Source: Mikania micrantha (lineage: Eukaryota > Streptophyta > Magnoliopsida > Asterales > Asteraceae). From it: a DNA stretch of 64,000 bases. The notes beneath the pieces are model-generated. The model ran no database searches. It was given only the letters and a program-made list of their open reading frames with translations, and was not told the DNA's origin. Both the position numbers and the translations under genes were made by a program. Shown piece after piece: positions 36,508 through 48,786 of the stretch. The stretch's first letter is position 1, and every line of letters starts with the position of its first letter. The stretch covers positions 7,440,001 to 7,504,000 of the forward strand of contig CM018686.1 in NCBI GenBank assembly GCA_009363875.1, in the 5' to 3' direction.

Positions 36508-36967
36508 ATCACTCCTTTATGTTAAAAATGCGTTTTGGGTCATAAAGGTGTGAAAACCCGATTAAATGGTGCATTAATTCGTGTGTTTATGGTGTCGCCG
36601 GTGCATTGCCGGATTCCGGCGAGTTTGGCCGGAGCTATAAGCTGGAAAAACGGGGCAGCAAAGGAGGGGGGGGGGCTGGTTTGGTTAATTACATTTTCAG
36701 TCCCTATAGTTTAGTTTTTATATACTTTTAACTTAAAATTCATTTTAACTTTTGAAACTCTTCATTTTAGCCCCTTTAATTTAGTTTAACATCTTAAGTT
36801 TATAAATTTGTTTTTTTTTTTAAATACATTAATATTTCTAATTGATTTAATTTATTACATTCATATTTTTATAAATCTATATTAAAAATTTTACAACATG
36901 CATAGTTAAAGGTATATACATAACCTATATAAATATATAAGTATGTGCATAAATTTTATTTATATAC

Positions 36968-37004
<37 letters not shown>

Positions 37005-37129
37005 GATATAGATATTATGATAATATTAAATGAGTTAAATTTCAATGAAATTAATTCATTAAAATTTTTTCGTGATTGCGAATCGGATAACTTCATCGGA
37101 ACGATGATCGGAAATTCTCGGATATTACA
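36508..37129 (-). mobile_element. LTR fragment inside the array
   Basis: Terminal 622 bp of the family E LTR ending GATATTACA, followed by the polypurine tract. It lacks all upstream LTR sequence, including the leader donor and acceptor. Confidence 0.9.
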
Positions 37130-37190
37130 GTCTCCCCTACTTTAGGAGATTTCGTCCCGAAATTAGTTACTAGAGAGAAAAAAATTCTGA

Positions 37191-38377
37191 ATATTTGTCT
37201 TTCATTTGATATTCATGTTGTCAAGTGAGTTCTAAGCCACGCTTGAATTCCTATCGAACTAGTATTATCGTTATTCGGCTGTGTTTAAGTCTTTTCTCAC
37301 CACGATCTATAATTTCCACAGGTTTCTCAACGAAACACATCGTTTCATCAATGTGCACATCGTCGAGTGGAATTTGAAGTTTTCTTTCTTTCTTTTTTTT
37401 ATCGGCTAGACATTTTTTATTGGCTAGACACTTCTTCAAATTAGACACGTGAAAAGTAGGATGTATGTTGTTTAGTTCTTGAGGTAGTTCAAGTTTATAA
37501 TCCACTTTACCGATACGCTCAATGATTTTGAAAGGACCCACATAACGAGGAGCTAATTTCCCTTTCTTTCCAAACCGAACCAAGCATTTCCAAGGGAATA
37601 CCTTGAGAAGAACTCGATCACCAATTTGAAATTTTGGGGTTCTTTGAAGATTGTCGGCATAACTTTTTTTTTTCGGCTTCTCGCTACGCGAAAATTATCA
37701 CGGATTTGAATGATCTCATCTGAAGTCTCTTGAATTGACTCAGGACCAGTGATTTGTGCTTCACCAATCTCGCTCAAAAAAATAGGTGATCAACATTTAC
37801 GACCATACAAAGGTTCAAAAGGTGTCATGTTAATACTCCTGTGATAGTTGTTATTGCACAAGAATTTGATCAACGATAAGTAAGAGTCACAATTGTCACC
37901 CAAATCGATGACACAGGCTCTATGCATATCCTAAAAAATCTGGATTGTCCGTTCAGTTTGACCATCTGTTTGAGGATGATTAGCAGTACTGAGATTCAAT
38001 TTGGTACCCAAAATTGTTTGTAAAGATTGACGAAGACGAGAGGTAAAACGGCTATCGCGATAAGGGATTATTTTTAAAGATACTCCGTGACGACTAACCA
38101 CAACATCTATGTAGATTCTAGCTAGCGTGTTGGTTCGGTAATCCTCACGATTACATACGAAGTGAGCAGATTTAGTTAAACGATCAAAAATTACCCAATT
38201 ACTATCATACCCACTGGATATACGAGGAAGTTTAGTTATAAAGTCCAGGGATATATCTTCCTGTTTCCACACAGAAGTTTCTAGGTGTTCAAGTAATCCA
38301 AAAGGATGTTGGTGTTCAGCTTCAACTTTCAAGTACATAAGACATTTTGAAACATAGAGAGCAATGTTCTTTTTCAT
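37191..38377 (-). pseudogene. Integrase-chromodomain pseudogene, copy 3
   Basis: Nearly identical to copy 2, with one visible residue change in the N-terminal part (HPFGLL for HPSGLL). The catalytic aspartate is lost in the same way and the glutamate is kept. Confidence 0.9.
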
Positions 38378-38522
38378 ACCAGGTCATCAATACTGGTTAC
38401 ACAAAACCCTTGTACATTTTATTCTCTCATGAATAAATAGAATAACGAGTCATGTGAACCTCGTTCATAATGAAAGTTCGCAGATGGCTACAATTAGGAA
38501 CCTAAATTTGATACGCAGAAAA

Positions 38523-38979
38523 ATCACTCCTTTATGTTAAAAATGCGTTTTGGGTCATAAAGGTGTGAAAACCCGATTAAATGGTGCATTAATTCGTGTG
38601 TTTATGGTGTCACCGGTGCATTGCCGGATTCCGGCGAGTTTGGCCGGAGCTATAAGCTGGAAAAACGGGGCAGCAAAGGAGGGGGGGGGGCTGGTTTGGT
38701 TAATTACATTTTCAGTCCCTATAGTTTAGTTTTTATATACTTTTAACTTAAAATTCATTTTAACTTTTGAAACTCTTCATTTTAGCCCCTATAATTTAGT
38801 TTAACATCTTAAGTTTATAAATTTGTTTTTTTTAAATACATTAATATTTCTAATTGATTTAATTTATTACTTTCATATTTTTATAAATCTATATTAAAAA
38901 TTTGACAATATGCATAGTTAAAGGTTTATACGTAACCTATATAAATATATAAGTATATACATAACTTTTATTTATATAC

Positions 38980-39012
<33 letters not shown>

Positions 39013-39137
39013 GATATAGATATTATGATAATATTAAATGAGTTAAATTTCAATGAAATTAATTCATTAAAATTTTTTCGTGATTGCGAATCGGATAACT
39101 TCATCGGAACGATGATCGGAAATTCTCGGATATTACA
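38523..39137 (-). mobile_element. Terminal LTR fragment closing the array
   Basis: Same 3' LTR segment again, but with more differences than the others (for example TTTGACAATATGC for TTTTACAACATGC). It ends GATATTACA at 39137 and borders the split Ulp1-like intron. Confidence 0.88.
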
Positions 39138-39420
39138 GGTACACATAATCGAGTACACTTTTTTGTGACCATATAATATAGCAAATAAAACGCAGTACAA
39201 TATTTGTGTATTTATATAATTCAGTACATATAATCAACTAGGCTTATATATTGTATTTCAACATGTCTTTATCAACTAAGAGGAACACTTACACATAATC
39301 TAGTACACCAGTACACTTTTTTATGTGTTTATATAATTCAGTATACATAATTAACTAGGCTTGTGTATTGTATTTCAACATGTGCCATATTTAAAAATTA
39401 TATTATATTTATGATTCTAG

Positions 39421-39652
39421 GAGTGGGTATCCATGATTATAAGCAAAGTGAAGGAGCTAGAAAATTTTGTTGTTGATTTTGAAAAGTTGATTACGAGATG
39501 TCTTCTAGAAATTCAAACAGATGATGTAATCTTGGATCTAATTGAAGAATGGACGTTGAGGTTTACAAAATACAATGAAATAATGAAAGAAGGAAAACAC
39601 ATGGATGATAAAGAATGTACTGAAAGTAAGCAACAAAAAGTTCATTCTCAAG
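39421..39652 (+). pseudogene. Ulp1-like gene, middle exon
   Basis: Acceptor ATGATTCTAG and donor CAAG|GTAAAC. Reads EWVSMIISKVKELENFVVDF then EKLITRCLLEIQ and DLIEEWTLRFTKYNEIMKEG with no stop. It joins the next exon in phase (HSQ-GDD). Confidence 0.65.
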
Positions 39653-39731
39653 GTAAACACAGTACATGTACTTTATTTTCTAATGCCATACATGCTTGTA
39701 AATTTGGTTATCTGTATTTCTTATAACGTAG

Positions 39732-39889
39732 GAGACGATGCTAATGAAGTTGTTGCAAGTCAAGAAATTAATCAATTAAGTCAATAAACCATCCAATCTT
39801 TGTTACATGAACTCATTGAGGCAGTAGTTAAAGCGGATTTTGAACTTGAAGCCAAGGAAAAAAAAAATTTGAAAATATTCATTTGCAAG
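39732..39889 (+). pseudogene. Ulp1-like gene, exon with SQE-QLSQ motif (first copy)
   Basis: Acceptor TAACGTAG and donor CAAG|GTAAAT. Reads GDDANEVVASQEINQLSQ, a stop, then TIQSLLHELIEAVVKADFE. The exon at 49461-49598 encodes a clearly related segment, so the exon has been duplicated. Confidence 0.62.
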
Positions 39890-41144
39890 GTAAATATTTT
39901 CTTAATCATTACACATATAATCCAATACACATACAACTAGGCTTACACATATAATCTAGTACATACAATCTATGTAACATCAGTGTCTGAACAGTAGTTC
40001 GAAATAGTAGATTGTACAGTAGAATCATGTACTGAACTATGTGTAATACTTATTATGTGAAATCAATACGAAACGATTCGTGAACATTGTGTGAAATCAG
40101 TACTTAATAGTCAGAGTTATATCTGACAACACAAATCAGTAATGTGAATGTTAGTTAGTATAGGATTATGAGTAAACGTATGTAAGGATGTACAAATCAA
40201 AACAATAACGGATGTCGTTATGTGAATCTTAAACTGACGGTGTATTCGTGTGGGTGACGATTCGAACGAATATAAATGTGAGTTCAACATTCTGAATGAT
40301 GCCTTATAATTAGGAAACCAATTCGGAAAGTACAGTTGTCTTCGTGTTCGTATGGGTGATGATCTGTATGAATACGCGCGAAAACAATACGATCCGACGA
40401 AACAGTTAATATACACGTTTTTGAAATTTTAAAAATGAGTAAAAGATATTTAGTTAATTTTATTAGGAATTACCACATAAAATAATTTAAGAATGTTTAT
40501 TTTTTATAACGTTAAGTAGCGTTACGCCAAATTTTGAAAACGATGTATTTAAGCGAAACCGAGCGAAACCGAATGAACCCGGACACACCCGAACAAAACG
40601 AACAATATGAAGAATTAAAAGCTTCATTTAATACACAAACCAACCTCCAACTACCACACACTCTCTCTACTTTCTCTCACTAAGATTCAAAAACCTAAAT
40701 TCTTCATTTCTCAACCAAATCAAGTAATTTTGGTGTCAAAACGACCATATCAACGAGTAGATCACGAAAGTACAAAGGATCAGAGCGTTGGATCAACAAA
40801 AACGAGGTAAACATGACCAAGAAGCTCCAGTTTTCAGGGTTTTCGCGCATTTTCGGCTTTCGAACATTAAAAACCGGTTTTGGCCCTTCAAAATCCATAG
40901 GATGTACACGAAATTAAGTTAGGATCACTTGGAACAAGTTAGTTTGAAGACTGGTGGGGTTAAAAAGGGCTGGAACCTGGAAATTTGTTAGTATCAACGT
41001 ATGAACATTCCAGTCCATAGTATCGATGATGCTGTGTAGAAGGAGACTGTTTTGGTCGGTACTACTAAGTTCGATGACCAGGGAATTGTTGATGCTAGCT
41101 TCGAACGTGTTAAGATCAATAGTCTCCAAAGGATGTGGGTCAAG

Positions 41145-41300
41145 GGACCATGGATACTGGTAGTATCGATGGTCTAGAGCCTGCCAAACTTAGGGTCATC
41201 GATTCTATAATATCGGCAATAGGGTTTTGAGTTCCATCAATTCTACAATACTGGTAGTATTGATGGTCTAGAGCGTGTCAAACTTAGGGTCATCTATACT
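41145..41300. repeat. Imperfect duplication around AGTATCGATGGTCTAGAG
   Basis: Two neighbouring units share ATACTGGTAGTATCGATGG, CTAGAGC and CAAACTTAGGGTCATC. Related ATCGATACTA words are scattered from 40990 to 41660. Confidence 0.65.
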
Positions 41301-42217
41301 AACATGGACATTGTCGATACTAGTACATTAACTCAATCCAAGTGTTTCGAGCATAGGTCCAACCTCTAACAATCAAAAATTAAGAAATGAGAGTGATTTG
41401 AACATGAATGTGTTGGGTGGGAACATTAGGATTGGTTACCAAGTGTTAGCCAATTTTGAACTCATTGATACTATGTTTTTCCAAAACCAAAACCCTCACA
41501 ACACTCTAAAATATAAACCAATGATTTATAGAACAATTGGGTATTTGGGATTTACAAACCAAAACAATAAACCATGATGGTAGTATCGATAGGATCCAAG
41601 GATTTGATGACCAAGTGTTAACCCATTCTGAGAACCATCGATACTATGATGAGGAATTTACAAATGAATAAACTCATCTTATTTTGGTAATCTAACTCAA
41701 TTTTAGTGGCAAAATCAACAATTTCATGAAATCAACAAGGTTGAAACACTATGATGGGAACAAGGGAGTTCAAGAACAAGTTAAAGTATGTGTATTGATA
41801 TTAAGATATCAATACCCATTTTAACAAGTTCATATCATGGGTAAATAAAAAGGTTATTCAAGTGGAATAATCTTAGTTGATGACCAAATCAAGAGTTAAC
41901 AAGATCAAGAGTTTAATCAAAGAATCATGTAAGGACTTAGGGTTAACCTTGAGGGGTTTAGTCCAAGTCCTAACACTTAGAAATTTAATGTTTTCCTATA
42001 TTCTAAACTTAGATTTTATAAAATATAATTTCTAATGTCATGTAACTAGAATTTAATAAGATCGCCATAATTTATTTTGTTAAAGTATTAGTAGTAAGTT
42101 AAAAGGATTTTCTATCAAATAAACTTAGCTTTTATAATTTAAATAGAATTTTGTGAAAGGTGATTTACTAAATAGTAATGTATTCAAATGTCCTAAACCT
42201 TATGATAATAAGATGAA

Positions 42218-43103
42218 GGGGCTGTTTGTTTTTTCAAAAAACATATTCATGGCCTCTTATGTTTGCCCCGCACAGACACGGGAAGAGGTTGGAGAGCTAC
42301 AGATCGTTTGTTTTCTTGAAAACATTTCATTAAAAAAGGTATGCCCGTCCTCTTCATGGTGCAGACGTGAACCAAGCACTTCGAACCTCTTCTAACCTCT
42401 TTTTCTCTTTTTATGTTAAAAAACTCACGCCTTTTTCCATCCCCGAATCCCGATCAGCGTCCCAATCGGCATCTCCTCCACACCGCCACCCTAGGCCGCC
42501 CTCCACTGCAACCCTCCATCACCGATTTGTTTGGTTTACCTTCTCATATATCGAGCTTGGTTGTGAGGAATAAGGTGGGGTTTAGGAGGGATTTAGGAGG
42601 TTGACCGGTGGTGTTTGCGTTGAATCTCCTCACATCTTCGACAGTGGTGGTGTTGTTGGAGTCTCCTCCCCATCTTCAACAGTGGTGGTGTTGTTGGAAT
42701 CTCCACCCCACATCACCGATTTGTTTGGTCCCAAAGCCCAATTGTTTCTTACCAAATATTTTCAGTCGGTGAAAAGAAGAGAAGCGAAACCTCATGTCAA
42801 AATGGTCAACTGGAGCTGGACCTCCGCCCTCGTCGGCAGCCACCACGGCGGCGTTGATGTCAGCTAAGCCCAAAGACCCAACTTTCCACCTGGTTTATCG
42901 ACACCAAGGTCATCCTCACCGTCCACGTAACTAACTCCAACGCGGTCCCGAGCCACTGTTCGTCCACAGAGATGTCAATCTTTTATGTAGGAAGGAAAAA
43001 CAAACATCATTTGAGCAGATGTTTGGTCCACCTCTTCTGCCAAAGAGGTTTGCAGATGTGGTCCGTAGACTGCAGATGTTTTGTCTCTGAAAAAACAAAC
43101 ACC
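42218..43103. mobile_element. Small non-autonomous DNA transposon, about 0.89 kb
   Basis: Inverted ends: left GGGGCTGTTTGTTTTTTCA; right, reverse complemented, GGTGTTTGTTTTTTCAG. GCAGATG/CAGACGTG words cluster near both ends. Base composition is richer in G+C than the host LTR, and the matching place in the sister LTR (about 46250-46330) lacks this block. A hAT-like origin is possible from the sub-terminal words, but I could not identify a convincing 8-bp target duplication. The open frames inside are not recognisable. Confidence 0.65.
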
Positions 43104-43616
43104 ACATAAATTTTAATTAGCTATTGAGTAATGATACAAAAGGGTATGTTTACAAAGAATATTTATATGAAATCATAGTAACCCACTAGTAAAGGCATAG
43201 GACACTTAGTTGCACACCGAGACCTAACCCCTATATAAAACACTTATAAATACTTATAGTATAAAAATCATAATAAATCAACTCAAGTATTGAAGCCACA
43301 TAGTCTACAAAAAACGAGCGCGCACATTCCTGGTTTGAATCACAAACACAGCAACACATGTGAGTTCATTGTCCGTTTTCTAAACATTTTGTTATCTAAA
43401 TGCTTGACTATGAAGTATGCGTAAATATTTTCCTTTGATTATATTTAGCATGAATTGTTTTACATTCTATATATATTATGGATGTATAAATGTTATCCTA
43501 GATGATATCTAGGTAAATTTTATGCAGGTTTCTTAAAAGATAATCTACTTACATTATAAGTGGATAAATGTTTCTTATGTAATCTCACAATACGGATCAA
43601 ATGATCATTTTCAAAT

Positions 43617-43860
43617 AATCAAATAAACATTTTCTACGAATCAAGTGTTCATTTTCAACGAATCAAGTATACATTTTCAACGAATCAAGGAATCATTTTC
43701 AACGAATCAAATATTCAATGTCAACGAACCAAGTGTTCAATGATCAACGAATCAAGTGTACAATTGTTCAACGAATCAAGTATTCATTGTTCAATGAATC
43801 AAGTACATGATTTCAACGAATCTAGTACGAAACAAGAAATCATTTTGGGGGAATGTCTAG
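43617..43860. repeat. AACGAATCAAGT minisatellite
   Basis: About nine units of 25-27 bp built on TTTTCAACGAATCAAGTGTTCA. It lies inside the putative leader intron of the older family B LTR. Confidence 0.85.
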
Positions 43861-46589
43861 GAGATATCAAAGAAAACATGTATGAACGAACCTAAACGAA
43901 TCAACTTCGAATCTAGACGAATCAAGAATGAAACAAAAATCCTATATTCCAAGAAGTCCTAGATAGACCGTTTCATTTATACGTCACATGTTTGATGATA
44001 TTTATAGAATTCCCTACTCAACTAAGAATTTGATTGCTAGACAAGTCTACTCGAGTTGACCTAGACCCAATCGTTATGACTTAGTTTTATTTAAATGTTT
44101 ATCTATATATTTTTTAAGCATTTTAATTATCTGTTCAACTTTCACAATGGGATCATGGGTATGATGGATGTGGAATGGGGAACACAATGTGAGCTTAAGG
44201 AATCAAGAGGGTTGTGAATTCAACGATGTAACATCAGTGCCGGGAACGTCACCGGAACAGTGATCTGAACAGTATCTTGCCCAGTAACTCAGGTACAAAC
44301 TACGTGAACTATGTATATGCTATTAACATAGTGATGCTTGACACTAAACTATTATGCTATCGTTTATGAAATATGATTAAATCTCACGGTTTAACAGTCG
44401 GAAACACATCAGACAACGCTAAACTGACACACAAATGCTTGTTGCTTGGCTATTTTCTATAAACGTATGTGAGGTTGAACAAAGCAAAGCAATAACGGAC
44501 GTCGTTACAAGAACGCTAAATGGACGGATTATTCGTATAGGTGAAGATCTGTACGAATACATCTGAAAGTTTAACGTTTTGGATGATGTCCAATAATTAG
44601 AAAACCATATTGAAAAGTGTAGTTATCGTCGTATTTGAACGGGTGACGATTCGAACGAATACGCGCGACAACTATACGATTCGATTTAAAATGCAATTTA
44701 AACGTTTTCAGAAATTTAAAATAAATGAAAGATAATTAGTTAATATACTAAGAATAACCACCTAAATTAATTTATTAAACTCTATCTTTAAAACCGAGAC
44801 GTTCGTCGCGAAAACGAAACAGAAACGACGCTTTTACGCGAAACCGAACGAACCCGAACGAACCCGGTTAAATTGACACCATTTATTATGGCATTTAATG
44901 CCATACCGACACCCACCAACCAGAATTTATCACCACCATCGTCTCTCTCTCTACATTTTCTCTCTCCGGAAACCACCATCTCCATTTCACTCATCTCTCA
45001 ACCGATTCAAGTAATTTTGGTATCTAAACGATCACCACACCACGTAGATCACGAAAGTACAAGGATCTGAAGCTTTAAACCATTCGATTTGAGGTAAAAT
45101 CGAGTTCTATGTCACGAGTTCTAGGGTTTTCTAACCCTTGTTTCAACCCACCTTTTTAACCGGTTAAACCCACTTGAAACCTTAGGGAAACACCACGAAA
45201 TGCACTAGGATGAAGTAGGAAATCGTGTGGCTTCATGGCAAGGTCATAAATCTCGAATTTGGGAGCTGCGCCTGTCAAGCTTCGAATGCCCGAATGGGTT
45301 TTGAACCAGCTCATCGAATGAGCTTTCATTCGGCCGAAAGGCTAGCGAAGCAGCCACATTCTAACCAAACCTCAGTCGTTAGAACCCTCTTTTGGTAGGC
45401 ACTCCTGATTCGGCCAAGCATCTCAGTCGGTCGGCCATATTGGGTCATTCTCTCGGCAGCCTCAATCGGCCAAGAGCTCTTCGGTCGGGTGAAGCCTCAT
45501 TCGACCCCAGCACCATACGGTCAAGTTATTCGGCCAAGGTTCACGGGCACTAACCCTATTTGGCCACTTAGGTTGAAATGGAACCATGGGGTTAAAACAT
45601 GGGTTTAGGGTTGCATGGAAGGCCTAACTAATCCCATGCATAACAAAATGCATGGGAACCCTTACATAAACTTCATGGATGAGAGTGGTGTGTGTGTGGG
45701 AGACTATTAGGGCCTTCCTAACAAGAAGCCACCTTAGTTTTGTTAAACAAAGATGGTAAACTTGTAAGCTTCTCATGCTAAGTATCAAGACATCAATACT
45801 TCACTAAACAAATGCTAAACATATAGATTTTCTATCACATGATAAACAAAGAATTATGCTATAACCACAGGAGTATTAACTATTCTAGTGTAAAGCATGA
45901 AATGCAAGGAAGCAAGGAATTAACTAAGTGTTGATGTTAATTCATTTTTAACACCCAAAACTTAGTAAATATTCTACTACTTACAACTAACTTAGATAGT
46001 TCAACGGGACTTCTAAGCTAAGTTGTACGTACTAACGATTCAAGAACAAAAGAAGGCTAAGACTAAATCTTAGGCTTAGAGTTAATCCAGTTCGATTAAC
46101 TTAAGTCTAATAAACAAATATATAATTTTATTAAGATACAATCTGATTTTAATAAAAGGAATCAATGATAAACTTTCTTTAACTAAGTAAATGATTTCTA
46201 ATCTAAAGTTAACTTAAGATCAATTGATTTAAAATATTAAATTAAGGTTTTGTAATGGTGACTTACGGGAATCAAGGGTTTACTTATGGGTGATACCATA
46301 GACTAATTAGGTGAAACCTTAGAAATATATTAGTAGCATAGGACACTTAGTTGCACACCGAGACAAAAACCCTAGTTTGCGTTTATTATAACGACTTATC
46401 GTATTCGAATCTATTAAAACAACTCAGGTGTTGAAGATACTTAGGCTACAATCAACGAGCGCGCATTCTCTGTGGTAACTTATACTTAGCAACACAGGTG
46501 AGTTCATTGTCCCTTTTCAAACCATTTTGGATTTTACATCGGGACTGAGAAGCATGTTATCTATTTTAAACAGATGTTTAAATGATTTG

Positions 46590-46950
46590 GAAATGCTAAT
46601 GCTAATGCTATTAAGCTACATTCTAAAACTATATGCTAATGCTAATACTATAAGCTACATGCTAAAACTATATGCTAATGCTGCTAAAACTATATGCTAA
46701 TGCTATAAGTAACATGCTAAAACTATATGCTAATGCTAATGCTAATGCTACAAGCTACATGCTAAATCTATATGCTAATGCTATAAGCTACATGCTAAAA
46801 CTATATGCTAATGCTAATGCTATAAACTACATGCTAAACTATATGCTAATGCTAATGCTATAAGCTACATGCTAAAACTATATGCTAATGCTAATGCTAT
46901 AAGCTAAATGCCAAACTATATGCTAATGCTAGATTCTACATGCTACAAAC
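46590..46950. repeat. TGCTAATGCTATAAGCTACA minisatellite
   Basis: Irregular units built from GCTAATGCTAATGCT and AAGCTACATGCTAAAACTA. The open frame at 46672-46863 is a by-product. Confidence 0.9.
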
Positions 46951-47420
46951 TAAGACTATATGCTAATGCAAAGCTTGTATCTATGCATAAGATACGTGAA
47001 TGCTAAACCATGCTAATGCAAAGCTGGTATCTATGCATGAGATACGTGAATGCTAAACTATGATAATGCAAAGCTTGTATCGATATATGAGATACGTGAA
47101 CGCTAAACTATGCCAATGCAAAGATTGTATCTATATATATGAGATACATGAATGCTAAACTATGATAATGCAAAGCTTGTATCTATATATGAGATATGCG
47201 AATGCTAAACTATGCTAACGCAAAGCTTGTATCTATATATGAGACACATGAATGCTAAACTATGCTAATGCAAAGCCTGAATCGATTCCTAAGATACGTA
47301 ATGGTTAAACTATGCTGGAGCAAAGCTTGTACCTAACCATGGGCTATGTGAATGCTAAACTATGCTAGCGCAAAGCTTGTACCCATGCAGGAGATTCGTA
47401 AATGCTGAACTATGTTAATG
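46950..47420. repeat. 50-bp minisatellite, about nine copies
   Basis: AAGCTTGTAT recurs at 46971, 47021 (variant), 47071, 47121 (variant), 47172 and 47223, so the period is 50-51 bp. Units contain GAGATACGTGAATGCTAAAC. It corresponds, inverted, to the 9010-9560 repeats of the other family B solo LTR. Confidence 0.88.
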
Positions 47421-48786
47421 CAAAGTTATTATCCGTGTACAGTAAACGTAAAGGCCGAGCTATGTGAATGCTATAAACATGTAAACTTTTAAACAGTATG
47501 CTAAAGCTATGATGGAGACGGGATTGGGGCGTAGGTAAAATGCTTAATTATCATTAACAACAATGTCATATGTGATTTAGTATGTGGTGGGACAGTGGCT
47601 GGGCGGGCGGTAAGTTCGACCCTACATATGCCTTATATACAAGTATACCGAATTGGGTATTACAGGTGGTGTTAATGAGGTTAAGGTTGTTACCGAAAAG
47701 GTTTGCTAAAGCTATTTTCAAACTACTAAACTATATGAACTCACCAACCATTGTGTTGACTCTGTTTTCTCACATGCTTTCTCAGGGTGAGTACAGGAAT
47801 AAGCTAAGGCTAAGGAATGCATGCTAGGATGCCCAGATAGAGGACCTAGTAGATTTTGAAAAGCACATGTTTTGATGAATATTGTGAATCACTTTATATA
47901 TCTTGTACATATACAAGATAGTAAACATTTGACTCTTTTGATAGTATTACTTAGTTAAATGATCAAACATTGACAGTTGTAATTTAACTTTGTAATCCTA
48001 GTTTAATGTTATTTGTGCTTTAGTTATTCTCAATGTCGATGCTATGTAAACAATCTGATCATCACGATTATCACTCACGATATCGCGCCCCGAGAACCTT
48101 TCGCCCGACGGGTAAGTCGATCCAAACCGCCGGCTCGGGGTGTGACAAACAAATCTAATGAAAGTGTGATGTTAGTAGGGAGTGAAATGCTTAATTTACA
48201 TTAATAGCAATGTTTTTTGCGGTTCAGTATGTGGTGGGCTGGTGGGTGGGCTGACGGTAAGCTTGACCCTACATATGCCCTATATATAAGCATACTTGAC
48301 TGGATAGGATAGGTGGTTGTTAGTGAGGTTAAGGTTTTCACTTCGTCAAGTTTGTTTAAATTCATTTTTCAAATACAAAACTGTATGAACTCACCAACCA
48401 TGTGTTGACTTGATCTTTTTGCATGACTTCTCAGGTGACGAACAAGTCTAAGCTTAAGAGCTTATGCTATTACTAGGATGTCCAGTTAGAGGACGTAGTA
48501 TTTCAGATGTTCATATCTTTTGGACATCAATGCACGGATCATTTTTTATATCTTGTGCAGATACAAGATAGTTAGTTATGATTCATTTGGTAGATTTACA
48601 TTGTTAAATTATATATAATGACTGATGTAATTTAACTTTTTAACTCTATTTCATTTAGTATTTTCTCATTTTATATCATGTGCAATGTAAACAATCTGAT
48701 CACTTCGATTATCATTCGATATCGCGCCCTGAAACCATTCCGCCCGACAGGAAAGTCGATCAAGCCCGCTGGCTCTGGGTGTGACA

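Larger units (their letters stand above)
34491..39137 (-). repeat. Tandem array of a 2.0-kb LTR-plus-integrase unit, 2.3 copies
   Basis: Units start at ATCACTCCTTTATGTTA: 34491, 36508 and 38523, giving periods of 2017 and 2015 bp. Each unit is the terminal 0.62 kb of the LTR, the polypurine tract and 1.38 kb of integrase region. The third is only the LTR end (38523-39137). The junction CAGAAAAATC|ACTCC joins element interior to mid-LTR at a 4-base overlap (AATC). Copies are nearly identical. Confidence 0.93.
44227..48147 (+). mobile_element. Younger solo LTR, family B, nested in the older one
   Basis: Left end TGTAACATCAGTGCC, right end CTCGGGGTGTGACA, 3921 bp. The flanks AACGA and AACAA differ by one CG-to-CA change, as expected of a methylated target duplication. 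Signals are a C/T-rich leader (44941-44970), donor TTTGAG|GTAAAATC (45094), candidate exon ending CAACACAG|GTGAGTTCA (46498) and acceptor CTTTCTCAG|G (47785). Same orientation as its host LTR. Confidence 0.9.
39973..48786 (+). mobile_element. Older solo LTR, family B, containing a younger solo LTR
   Basis: Left end TGTAACATCAGTGTC, right end CTGGGTGTGACA. ATCTA flanks both sides perfectly (39968-39972 and 48787-48791). Its two halves are 39973-44226 and 48153-48786, separated by the solo LTR 44227-48147. Signals are a CTCTCTCTACTTTCTCTC leader near 40660, donor ACGAG|GTAAAC (40807), donor-like CAT|GTGAGTTCA (43360) and, beyond the nested LTR, acceptor CTTCTCAG|G (48434). It also carries a small DNA transposon at 42218-43103. 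Confidence 0.93.

Noticed and set aside
42601..42867. 88-codon open frame in the GC-rich DNA transposon
   Set aside because: No recognisable motif; overlapping frames on both strands are equally open because of composition.
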